A stretch of DNA of 12,289 nt from Chloroflexota bacterium (GTDB taxonomy: Bacteria; Chloroflexota; UBA6077), in assembly GCA_021806765.1 (NCBI GenBank), contig JAJZQR010000156.1, positions 1 through 12,289 on the forward strand, written 5' to 3'. Positions 6,605 through 12,289 of this stretch are shown piece by piece. Position 1 is the first letter of the stretch, and every line of letters starts with the position of its first letter. The notes beneath the pieces were generated by a model. The model made no database searches, was not told the DNA's origin, and saw only the letters and a program-made list of their open reading frames with translations. A program made the translations under genes and the position numbers.

Positions 6605-6632
6605 ATTATAGACTCACCCTCGAGTCTGTCAA
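6605..6632 (-). promoter_or_regulatory. Consensus sigma70-type promoter of the crotonase-flavoprotein-CoA-transferase operon
   Basis: The minus strand reads TTGACA (6627-6632), 16 bases, TATAAT (6605-6610). Both hexamers are perfect and the spacing is one base from ideal. The spacer itself contains GACTC and GAGTC as an inverted repeat. The start should lie near 6598, about 110 bases before the crotonase ATG. A promoter this strong in front of catabolic genes makes sense if it is held off by a repressor, which fits the palindrome that follows it. Confidence 0.72.
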
Positions 6633-6647
6633 CCGCTCTCGTCCGTT

Positions 6648-6774
6648 GGCTCTTCGCGGTAAAGTGTGAATTGCCTTCTTCTTGCGGTAGGGCGGGGTCA
6701 CCTCTGACCCCGCCCTACCGCTCACCGGCCGCCGGTCGCCCCTGACCGGCGGCTACTAAATGGAAGCATCATAC
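6648..6774. repeat. Two-hairpin dispersed intergenic repeat, copy 2
   Basis: This is the second copy of the element at 573-698, in the same orientation. The first hairpin has a perfect 17-bp stem (6684-6700 with 6705-6721) and loop CCTC. The second has a perfect 10-bp stem (6728-6737 with 6744-6753) and a 6-base loop. Relative to copy 1 the second stem has a G:C pair swapped to C:G, and the first stem has an A:T pair replaced by G:C plus added pairs. The second loop, GCCCCT, is the exact reverse complement of the copy 1 loop, AGGGGC. The element begins 15 bases behind the -35 box of the operon promoter, as copy 1 does (16 bases) for its promoter. Confidence 0.85.
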
Positions 6775-6889
6775 AAGACCGCTTAGGGCCCGTCCGTTCG
6801 TTCGAGGCTGGTCCGTAGCTTGGATCGGCTGCCTCCGGGTCGGAAACCCGTCCTGTGAGATTATGGCGAAACATCATCTTGAAGTAGTA
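6775..6889. other. Intergenic stretch, nothing recognised
   Basis: This lies between the repeat and the transporter promoter. A small hairpin, CGGGT and ACCCG around 6837-6850, is the only local structure seen. No gene or known RNA is recognised. Confidence 0.3.
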
Positions 6890-6917
6890 TTGACAGGGGA
6901 TTTCGTCGCGGTGTAAG
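6890..6917 (+). promoter_or_regulatory. Putative promoter of the ABC transporter unit
   Basis: A perfect -35 hexamer TTGACA (6890-6895) is followed after 16 bases by TGTAAG (6912-6917), matching the -10 consensus at 4 of 6 positions. Transcription would begin near 6925 and give an untranslated leader of about 295 bases. Confidence 0.42.
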
Positions 6918-6924
6918 CTGCCGC

Positions 6925-7220
6925 AGCCGGAGCAGGGAGATCAGGTCGGTGCGGTAACTGTCGTGTCACCCTCGAAGAGGTAGATACTCCTGATGCCATA
7001 GCTCAGGCGACCGCCAAGTGCCCCAACCGCTGCCCAGCAGGGCGATCTACCCGGGCCTGAGTTGGCCTCTTTGTATCTCGCCTCAGGCAAGATTGGGTGA
7101 TCCGACCCGGCAACCCAGGCTCCCGGGCTTCAGGGTCAGTAGCCCCGTCGGCAACCAAGCTACCCGATGGTCAATCGAGGAAGTCAAGTGAACATCTCGT
7201 AGGAAGGAAGGTTGCACTGC
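6925..7220 (+). promoter_or_regulatory. Long structured leader with alternative helices, candidate cis-regulatory RNA
   Basis: GCCTGAG (7055-7061) can pair perfectly with CTCAGGC at 7002-7008 or with CTCAGGC at 7082-7088, so the two helices exclude each other, as in attenuators and riboswitches. Just downstream, GGGT (7095-7098) pairs with ACCC (7105-7108), leading into ACCCGGCAACC (7105-7115). That run is identical to a core block of S-box (SAM-I) riboswitches. A second GTCGGCAACC lies at 7147-7156, and GGGCT (7125-7129) pairs with AGCCC (7141-7145). I could not find the other S-box hallmarks (GGAGGGA, GGTGC-AATTCC), so no named riboswitch is claimed. A ribosome site AAGGAAG (7204-7210) closes the leader. 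Confidence 0.38.
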
Positions 7221-8861
7221 ATGAACCGTGGGGATTCGTCTCATCGCCTGACTCGGCGCGAACTCCTCCAGGTGTTAGGCGCGGGTGCCGGGATGGTTGT
7301 TGCAGCCGCTTGTGCACCGATTAGCTCGCCAAGTGGCGGCTCGAAACCCGGGGGTGCACCGACCGTAGCGCCCGCACCTGCTGGGAGCACGCCGGGTCCG
7401 GCATCCAATTCCGGCGCGACCGCGCCGCGCAAGGGTGGCAAACTCACCGCTGGTCATACTGCGGATTTCGTCAACTTTGATCCGTTGAACCAGGCCATCG
7501 GGAACTACGCGATGATCAACCAGCTGTACAACGTTCTGGTTCGCTACGACGAGAAGCTGCAGCCGCAGCCCGAGTTGGCCGAGAGTTGGCAGTTGTCCGC
7601 CGACGGCAAGTCCCTTCGCATGAGTCTCCGCAAGGACGTGAAGTTCCACGACGGGAGACCAATGGTTGCCGAGGACGTGGTTTTCAGCCTGAAGCGTCTT
7701 CAGGATCCGAAGACCGGAGCTAACGGGCAGTTGCTGGCGAAGGCGGTCACCGGTGTCGAGACCCCCGATCCCTACACGGTGGTCTTCAACTACGACAAGC
7801 CCAACCCCGTGCCCTTTGAGTTGCTCCAGGTGCTCCCCATCCAGGATCAGAAGGCCATCGCGGACACAACCAAGGCGAACGGCACGGGCCCATTCAAGCT
7901 CGTTGAATGGCGTCCAGGCGACCGTGCCCGCTTCGTGCGCAACGAACAGTACTGGCGATCTGAGCGTCCGTACCTCGATGAGATCATCGTTTCCGTGTTG
8001 CCTGACCATCAGACCATGACGGCCAACTTGCAGGCTGGAGCCATTGATACGATGCTGGCACCGGCCGTGACCGACTACGCTCGGCTGAAGGACAATCCCC
8101 AGTTCAAGTCGGTATTTCCGCCTCCAGGCGGCCAAGTCCTAAACATACTGATGAACGTGACCCGACCTCCCTTCGACAAGAAGGAGGTGCGGCAGGCGAT
8201 CAGCTACGCCCTGAACCGGCAGCGGGTGATTGAAGTGGCCTATATGGGCATCGGGAAGCTGCATGGGCTGCCGTTTCCAGTGGGGTCGCTGGGCTATGAC
8301 GAGGAGATCAATAAGCAGGCGACGACCTTCGATCTGGACAAGGCTAAGAAGCTAATCGGCGAGGCCGGCTATCCCAACGGCTTCGAGGCGACGATCCAGG
8401 CCTCAGCGGCGCTGGGACAGGATCGGGCACAGGCTGCGCAGATCCTGCAGGCGGACTTGGCCAAGATTGGGGTCAAGCTGACGATCGAGAACCCGGAGGC
8501 CGCCGTCTACCGGCAGCGCTTCCTTAAGGGCGATTACCAGATGTCTGCGCACAGTACCAATCAAGCGAACAAGGATCCTTCGACCCTCTTCGGAACAACT
8601 TTCACCTACAGCCCTGAGAATGGGTCTACCCACTTCAAATCGGACGAGTACTCGAAGTTGGTGGAAGCGGGAGCGACCACGCTCGACCCTGCGAAGCGTC
8701 GAGAGATCTATCAGCAGGTCGCCAAGTTGCTGGTGGACGAGGCGTTCGTGTTAGTTGCCGCTCAGCAGCCTATGATGGAGACAATGCACAGCTACGTTGA
8801 GGGCGTTCGACTGACGCATGACAGCTTCCAGCTATATGAGAACGCCTGGCTGAATAAGTAA
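7221..8861 (+). CDS. ABC transporter substrate-binding lipoprotein, family 5 (peptide/nickel/opine type)
   Basis: This encodes 546 residues from ATG 7221. A TTG at 7212 is in frame but only two bases from the ribosome site AAGGAAG. The N-terminus has LTRRELLQVLG with twin arginines at 12-13, a hydrophobic stretch, and AAAC with the lipidated Cys at 31. It is therefore an exported lipoprotein, probably by the Tat route. A Ser/Pro/Gly/Ala-rich linker (32-72) follows before GGKLTAG. The mature part shows SBP_bac_5 features: PELAESWQLSADGKSLRMSL (117-136), LRKDVKFHDGRPM (136-148) with AEDVVFSLKRL (150-160), then GTGPFKLVEW, and later VRQAISYALNRQRVI. It captures the solute outside the cell and delivers it to the two permeases encoded downstream. 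The ligand (oligopeptide, metal complex, opine, sugar acid or other) cannot be decided. Confidence 0.93.
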   Translation: MNRGDSSHRLTRRELLQVLGAGAGMVVAAACAPISSPSGGSKPGGAPTVAPAPAGSTPGPASNSGATAPRKGGKLTAGHTADFVNFDPLNQAIGNYAMINQLYNVLVRYDEKLQPQPELAESWQLSADGKSLRMSLRKDVKFHDGRPMVAEDVVFSLKRLQDPKTGANGQLLAKAVTGVETPDPYTVVFNYDKPNPVPFELLQVLPIQDQKAIADTTKANGTGPFKLVEWRPGDRARFVRNEQYWRSERPYLDEIIVSVLPDHQTMTANLQAGAIDTMLAPAVTDYARLKDNPQFKSVFPPPGGQVLNILMNVTRPPFDKKEVRQAISYALNRQRVIEVAYMGIGKLHGLPFPVGSLGYDEEINKQATTFDLDKAKKLIGEAGYPNGFEATIQASAALGQDRAQAAQILQADLAKIGVKLTIENPEAAVYRQRFLKGDYQMSAHSTNQANKDPSTLFGTTFTYSPENGSTHFKSDEYSKLVEAGATTLDPAKRREIYQQVAKLLVDEAFVLVAAQQPMMETMHSYVEGVRLTHDSFQLYENAWLNK

Positions 8862-8880
8862 TAGCGGTAACTCCGGCGGA

Positions 8881-8950
8881 AGTTGCTGGGGAGAGACGCT
8901 TCCTGCTGCGAGAGGGTGGTTGGCCTCCGCAGCTAGTCTCCCCGGCAGCT
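8881..8950 (+). other. Large intercistronic stem-loop between binding protein and permease genes
   Basis: Bases 8881-8894 pair with 8937-8950 over 14 positions, 12 Watson-Crick and 2 G-U in RNA. Inside, GCTGCG (8905-8910) pairs with CGCAGC (8928-8933) and GAGG (8912-8915) with CCTC (8924-8927). No T-run follows. In many ABC operons a stem-loop at this position protects the upstream binding-protein mRNA and lowers permease expression (known for malE-malF). That role is inferred here. Confidence 0.6.
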
Positions 8951-8987
8951 TCGCTCGCAGACTACTCCGGATTGGGGGCGTAACGCG

Positions 8988-9947
8988 ATGCTGCCCTTCA
9001 CGCTGCGACGGGTGCTTCAGGCGATTCCAGTGCTGTTCCTCTCCACCTTTGGGGTCTTCCTGCTGTTGCACCTGGTTCCCGGGGATCCGGCGCTGATGCT
9101 CGCCGGTTCCGACGCAACGCCCGAGGCAGTTGCCGCGGTGCGCCATGAAATGGGGCTCGATCAACCGCTCCCGGTGCAGTATGGCATCTGGTTTGGAAAC
9201 GCGCTGCAGGGAAACCTTGGTCGGTCGTACATCAACAAACTCCCCGTCTCGACGCTGATCGCGCAGCGTCTGCCGGCGACGCTGGAACTGGGGATCGCCG
9301 GGCTGATCCTGATGGTTGTCATTGCGATCCCAACCGGCGTTCTTGCTGCGGTGAACCAGCGTGGGCCTGCAGACTGGCTCGTGTCCTCTTTCAACGCCTT
9401 CGCCATCGCGATCCCAAACTTTTGGTTCGGGATCCTTGCCATCATCCTCTTTGCTTTGGTGCTGGGCTGGCTTCCTCCTGGCGGGCAAGAGGACATCCTC
9501 AGTCATCCGGTGACCGGCTTGAGGTTTCTGATCCTGCCGGCGGTGACCCTGGCGCTGAACCAGGCTGCGGTTCTGTCGCGCTTCGTGAAGGCTTCGGTGC
9601 TGGAGGTGCTGTACGAGGATTATGTGCGGACTGCACGATCCAAAGGCCTGCGCGAGCGGTTGATCCTTCAGCGCCACGTCCTGCGCAGTGCCTTGGTGCC
9701 GGTGGCGACGGTGCTGGGGATGCAGATTGGTCGATTGTTTGGCGGAGCGGTGATCATCGAGTCGGTCTTCGCCTGGCCTGGCGTGGGTCGTCTGATAGTG
9801 ACGTCGCTTAACAACCGCGACTACACAGTCGTGCAGGGGGTCTTGCTGCTGCTGGTGGTAGCCTTCATCTTCGTCAACCTAGCGACCGACATCGCTTATG
9901 GCTACCTGGACCCACGGATCCGCGTGTCGCTGGGAAGGAGACGCTAA
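8988..9947 (+). CDS. ABC transporter permease, DppB/OppB type
   Basis: This encodes 319 residues, typical of the first permease of peptide-type ABC importers. It starts LPFTLRRVLQAIPVLFLSTF, the usual first membrane helix, with LVPGDPALMLAG (29-40) and GLDQPLPVQYGIW (56-68) in the external loop. About six membrane segments are visible. The EAA loop that docks with the ATPase is at 211-235 (DYVRTARSKGLRERLILQRHVLR), followed by the conserved FGGAVIIESVFAWPGVGRL (251-269). Start ATG 8988 has only a weak G-rich site (GGGGG 8974-8978), in keeping with lower expression than the binding protein. Its stop overlaps the next start by one base (TAATG), so the two permeases are translationally coupled and likely form a heterodimer. 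Confidence 0.94.
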   Translation: MLPFTLRRVLQAIPVLFLSTFGVFLLLHLVPGDPALMLAGSDATPEAVAAVRHEMGLDQPLPVQYGIWFGNALQGNLGRSYINKLPVSTLIAQRLPATLELGIAGLILMVVIAIPTGVLAAVNQRGPADWLVSSFNAFAIAIPNFWFGILAIILFALVLGWLPPGGQEDILSHPVTGLRFLILPAVTLALNQAAVLSRFVKASVLEVLYEDYVRTARSKGLRERLILQRHVLRSALVPVATVLGMQIGRLFGGAVIIESVFAWPGVGRLIVTSLNNRDYTVVQGVLLLLVVAFIFVNLATDIAYGYLDPRIRVSLGRRR

Positions 9948-10885
9948 TGGCGGTTCGTACCCCTATGCCAACTGACCCGATCGTTTTGCACCAGAAGGCG
10001 ACCTCCCCTGGCCTCTGGCAGGCTCTTCGGGGGCGACCCTCCAACCCGTTAGCCCTAGCTCTTGTTCGAACGTTGCGCAACCCGATGGGTGCTCTGGGGT
10101 TAGGGATCCTGCTGCTGCTGGTGGTCGTAGCTTTGGCTGCTCCGCTGATTGCCCCGTTCGATCCGGCAGTGCAGCATGGGGGTCAGGAACTGCTTCCGCC
10201 GGGAGGGCCCTACCTGCTGGGGACCGACGAGTTCGGGCGCGACATTCTCTCCCGCGTGATCTTTGGGAGTCGGGTCTCGCTGTTGGTAGGCGTGGCGGCA
10301 GTCGTGCTCGGGGCTGGGGTGGGCATCCCGACCGGATTGATCGCAGGGTATCTGGGTGGCTGGGTGGACGCGGTAATCATGCGGACCTGGGATGCCTTCC
10401 TTGCCTTTCCAGCTGTTCTCATGGGGATCGCGGTGGTAACGGTGCTTGGGCCTGGAGCGGTCAACACGGCTTTAGCCCTGTCAATCGTCAGTATGCCCCA
10501 GTTCTCCCGGATCACCCGGGCCTCCGTTTTGATCGAGCGCGAGAGGGAATACGTGCAGGCGGCGCGTTGCCTGGGGAGCAGCGATGTTCGCATAGTGGTG
10601 CGGCACCTGTTGCCGAACTGCCTGGGGCCGATCCTCGTTCAGTTAAGCTTGGCGATGGGATTTGCTGTGCTGCTGGAAGCTGGCCTCTCGTTTCTTGGGT
10701 TGGGCCCCCAGCCGCCCGAGCCCTCCTGGGGCGGCATGCTGAACGACAGCCGACCCTATCTGCAGCAGGCGCCTTGGTATGGTGTGTTCCCTGGCCTGGC
10801 TCTGGCCCTTCTGCTCGTCGGCCTCAACTACCTGTCGGACGCACTGCGAGATGCACTGGATCCCCGCCGCATCAATGTGTCCTGA
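9947..10885 (+). CDS. ABC transporter permease, DppC/OppC type
   Basis: This encodes 312 residues, the partner of the preceding permease, starting within its stop codon with AAGGAG at 9935-9940. It has an N-terminal cytoplasmic tail, a first helix near 48-70, and the DppC/OppC signature LGTDEFGRDILSRVIFGSR (91-109). The EAA loop is at 201-228 (EYVQAARCLGSSDVRIVVRHLLP), then LSFLGLGPQPPEPSWG near the C-terminal part and a final helix before ALRDALDPR. Both docking loops look intact, so an ATPase pair is expected, yet none follows in this window. The energising subunits are either encoded elsewhere or have been lost. Confidence 0.94.
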   Translation: MAVRTPMPTDPIVLHQKATSPGLWQALRGRPSNPLALALVRTLRNPMGALGLGILLLLVVVALAAPLIAPFDPAVQHGGQELLPPGGPYLLGTDEFGRDILSRVIFGSRVSLLVGVAAVVLGAGVGIPTGLIAGYLGGWVDAVIMRTWDAFLAFPAVLMGIAVVTVLGPGAVNTALALSIVSMPQFSRITRASVLIEREREYVQAARCLGSSDVRIVVRHLLPNCLGPILVQLSLAMGFAVLLEAGLSFLGLGPQPPEPSWGGMLNDSRPYLQQAPWYGVFPGLALALLLVGLNYLSDALRDALDPRRINVS

Positions 10886-11103
10886 TGTTCTGAAGGGATG
10901 TCTGCTACGGCCCAGGAGATCTTGTCAGTGACTCAGAATCTGCTCACTCCGAAGCCACGGAGCGAGGTGGGCGGGTAATGTGATGGGGGCCTTTTCTAAG
11001 AGGTGGCCGACCAAGAGCCGTCTGCTGCTGCATGGCGACCAGATCGATAGACAGTTGGGTCTGCTTCGAGCACTTCGTAAGAATAGCGGAGGATAGTTAA
11101 GCG
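10886..11103 (+). other. Intergenic region holding two short frames, one resembling an ABC ATPase start
   Basis: A 26-codon frame at 10898-10978 begins MSATAQEILSVTQNLL. The pattern of acidic residue, I-L-S-V and N-L recalls the first strand of DppD/OppD ATPases, and it starts 12 bases after the permease stop, exactly where such a gene is expected. Its ribosome site abuts the ATG. A second frame, 37 codons at 10983-11096, is basic and matches nothing known to me; its stop overlaps the ribosome site of the next gene. AGTGA (10927-10931) and TCACT (10944-10948) form a 5-bp inverted repeat. None of these is strong enough to call a gene. Confidence 0.25.
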
Positions 11104-11994
11104 ATGAGACTTTTAGGGGCTTACGCCGCTCTAGTCACTCCTTTAACCGAGCGCGGTGAGTTAAACGCAGATGCGCTGGTCAGACTGCTGAACCACGTAA
11201 CAGCGGGAGGCGTGAACGGCGTTTCGGTGCTTGGGTCGACGGGAGAGTGCGCGAGCCTCGCGCCAGCGGTACGCCTTCAGGTCGTTCGAGAAGCTGTGAA
11301 GAGCTGCAAAGGACGGGTGCTGGTTGCGGCCGGCATCGCCGACAGCAGCGCCGAGGCAACCATCGCCCAGATCAACGCCTTTGCGGAGTCGGGGTTAGAC
11401 CTGGTGCTGGTTACCCCGCCTTTCTACTATTCAAGCACTCAGCCGGAAGTTGTCCGATTCTACGAGGAGGTAGCTAGCCGCACCCCTCTGCCTATTGTAC
11501 TTTACAATATCCCTCACTTCACCAAAGTTCGTATCGAGCCCTCAACTATGGAACGGCTGGCTCAGGACGGCAGGATCATCGGTATCAAAGACAGCAGCCG
11601 GGATTTCGATTATCTCCAGCAGCTGATCCAGCATCGGGATCCCTCGAGCAGCTTTGCCGTCCTGACGGGCTCAGATACCCAACTGCTAGCGGCTCTCGCA
11701 GCTGGGGCCAACGGGACCTGGGCAGCCTCACTGAATGTAGCGCCGGGGTTGGATCCGAGCATCCTGGCGGCGTACGCCCGCGGGGATTGGGACGCCGCCA
11801 AGCGGTTACAGTCCAAGGTCAACCAGTTGGTGAGCGTCTGCCGGCGAGGAACCTTCCCCTCCGGCTGGAAGGCCGCTCTCGAGCTGATCGGTATCCCTGC
11901 AGGCCCGCCTGCCCTGCCGACAATGCCTCTGGGCGGAGATGAACTGGCCGCCCTCAAGCAGCAGCTTGAGAGTATCGACCTCCAGGGCGAGTAA
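11104..11994 (+). CDS. Dihydrodipicolinate synthase/N-acetylneuraminate lyase (DapA) family aldolase
   Basis: This encodes 296 residues, the normal length for this class I pyruvate-type aldolase family of (beta/alpha)8 barrels. The GSTGE loop is at 44-48, the tyrosine pair at 108-109, YNIP at 134-137 with catalytic Tyr134, and GIKDSS at 160-165 with Schiff-base Lys162. True DHDPS has YNVPGRT, whose Arg binds the semialdehyde carboxylate. Here the sequence is YNIPHFT, with Phe139 in that place. Lysine synthesis is therefore unlikely, and a keto-acid or sugar-acid aldolase/lyase or dehydratase role fits better. GGAGGA (11088-11093) is 10 bases before ATG 11104. It lies downstream of the transporter and next to the convergent IclR gene, a common layout for sugar-acid or hydroxy-acid use. 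The substrate is not identified. Confidence 0.9.
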   Translation: MRLLGAYAALVTPLTERGELNADALVRLLNHVTAGGVNGVSVLGSTGECASLAPAVRLQVVREAVKSCKGRVLVAAGIADSSAEATIAQINAFAESGLDLVLVTPPFYYSSTQPEVVRFYEEVASRTPLPIVLYNIPHFTKVRIEPSTMERLAQDGRIIGIKDSSRDFDYLQQLIQHRDPSSSFAVLTGSDTQLLAALAAGANGTWAASLNVAPGLDPSILAAYARGDWDAAKRLQSKVNQLVSVCRRGTFPSGWKAALELIGIPAGPPALPTMPLGGDELAALKQQLESIDLQGE

Positions 11995-12084
11995 CTGCTG
12001 AGCAAGCGGCCCTATCGCCAGCGGAAGGTGGGACTCGTCAGAGAAGCTGATCGGCGGCCAGGTGTCGGCTGGATGGGGAACCGG
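11995..12084. other. Convergent intergenic space
   Basis: Ninety bases separate the aldolase stop from the IclR stop. No stem followed by a T-run is visible on either strand. Confidence 0.3.
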
Positions 12085-12289
12085 CTATGGCCGATACCCC
12101 ATTCGTTGGGAGATCTTGAGGGCCGTGGTCTTCACCAGGTCCCCTAACTCGGGGACTCGCTCTGGCACCACCCGCATCGTGGGGCCCGATATGCTCACGG
12201 CGGCGATTACCTCGCTGCAATAGTTGAAGATGGGGGCCGCGACGCAACGCACTCCCAGGGCGGTCTCCTCGTCGTCCACGGCGTAGCCG
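12085..12289 (-). CDS. IclR-family transcriptional regulator, C-terminal part
   Basis: The last 67 codons of a leftward gene whose start lies beyond the window edge. The frame reads GYAVDDEETALGVRCVAAPI, then an EVIAAVSISGPTMRV segment and a C-terminus ending KISQRMGYRP. GYAVD-x-E-E and G-V-R/A-C-V/I-A-A-P-I are hallmarks of the IclR effector-binding domain, and SISGPT marks its last strand. The conserved Cys in this segment is usually near the effector pocket. The DNA-binding helix-turn-helix would be in the missing N-terminal part (family length about 250-260). Such regulators usually control neighbouring catabolic or transport genes. An IclR-like palindrome lies at the operon promoter near 6598. 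Confidence 0.92.
   Translation of the reverse strand, partial: GYAVDDEETALGVRCVAAPIFNYCSEVIAAVSISGPTMRVVPERVPELGDLVKTTALKISQRMGYRP

Noticed and set aside
6806..6862. tRNA-like stretch (GTCCGTAGCTTGG and GGGTCGGAAACCC)
   Set aside because: No acceptor stem, no T-arm with TTC-A and no proper anticodon arm could be built.
7095..7170. Firm call of a SAM-I or c-di-GMP riboswitch
   Set aside because: Only short blocks match (ACCCGGCAACC for SAM-I; a GGGCTTCAGGG and CTACCCGATGG pattern for c-di-GMP-I). Other invariant parts are missing, so only an unnamed structured leader is reported.
7275..8135. 286-codon open frame on the minus strand
   Set aside because: Antisense to the binding-protein gene, whose signal peptide and family motifs are clear.
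8832..9677. 281-codon open frame on the minus strand
   Set aside because: Antisense to the DppB-type permease. The composition is rich in Gln, Arg and His, typical of a shadow frame.
10983..11096. 37-codon frame before the aldolase gene
   Set aside because: It has no recognisable similarity, and its stop overlaps the aldolase ribosome site, so it is probably a chance frame.
1..12289. CRISPR array, insertion sequence or prophage signals
   Set aside because: No regularly spaced direct repeats, transposase, integrase or terminal inverted repeats with target duplications were seen.

Overview
The window is a GC-rich bacterial chromosome segment with the layout of a catabolic accessory region. 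The best guess at a source is an uncultured Chloroflexota-type or similar environmental bacterium. That rests on the gene mix (URO-D-like proteins, class III CoA-transferase, crotonase, fumarate-reductase-like flavoprotein, family-5 peptide-type ABC transporter, IclR regulator), a twin-arginine lipoprotein signal on the binding protein, and GC-rich hairpin repeats between genes. No marker gene fixes the phylum, so this is inference.

Left part (1-2652): the window opens inside a leftward URO-D-family gene (N-terminal 147 residues present) with a recognisable promoter and a perfect inverted repeat in its leader. Next come copy 1 of a ~126-bp two-hairpin repeat, a short out-of-context hydrophobic reading-frame tail, a truncated 3-hydroxyisobutyrate-dehydrogenase-type gene (77 residues of a usual ~290), and a second, rightward URO-D-like gene whose C-terminal motif has slipped into another frame just past its stop. 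This part looks partly decayed.

Middle (2653-6632): a leftward three-gene unit reads, in transcription order, crotonase, FAD flavoprotein, CaiB/BaiF CoA-transferase. It is driven by a perfect-hexamer sigma70-type promoter (TTGACA, 16 bp, TATAAT). An IclR/KdgR-like palindrome lies directly after the -10 box, across the expected transcription start. The set suggests CoA activation of a carboxylic acid, hydration or dehydration of an enoyl-CoA, and a flavin redox step.

Copy 2 of the two-hairpin repeat (6648-6774) sits 15 bp behind this promoter, in the same place and orientation as copy 1 has relative to the first URO-D promoter.

Right part (6775-12289): a rightward transport unit has a ~300-nt structured leader containing mutually exclusive helices, a family-5 lipoprotein binding protein, a long intercistronic stem-loop and two overlapping permease genes. 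The ATPase genes that normally follow are missing. A DHDPS/NAL-family aldolase gene follows, and the C-terminal end of a convergent leftward IclR regulator closes the window. Uptake (ABC), aldol cleavage (DapA-like), CoA-ester chemistry (middle operon) and an IclR regulator together suggest an inducible organic-acid catabolic locus. The substrate cannot be read from the sequence.
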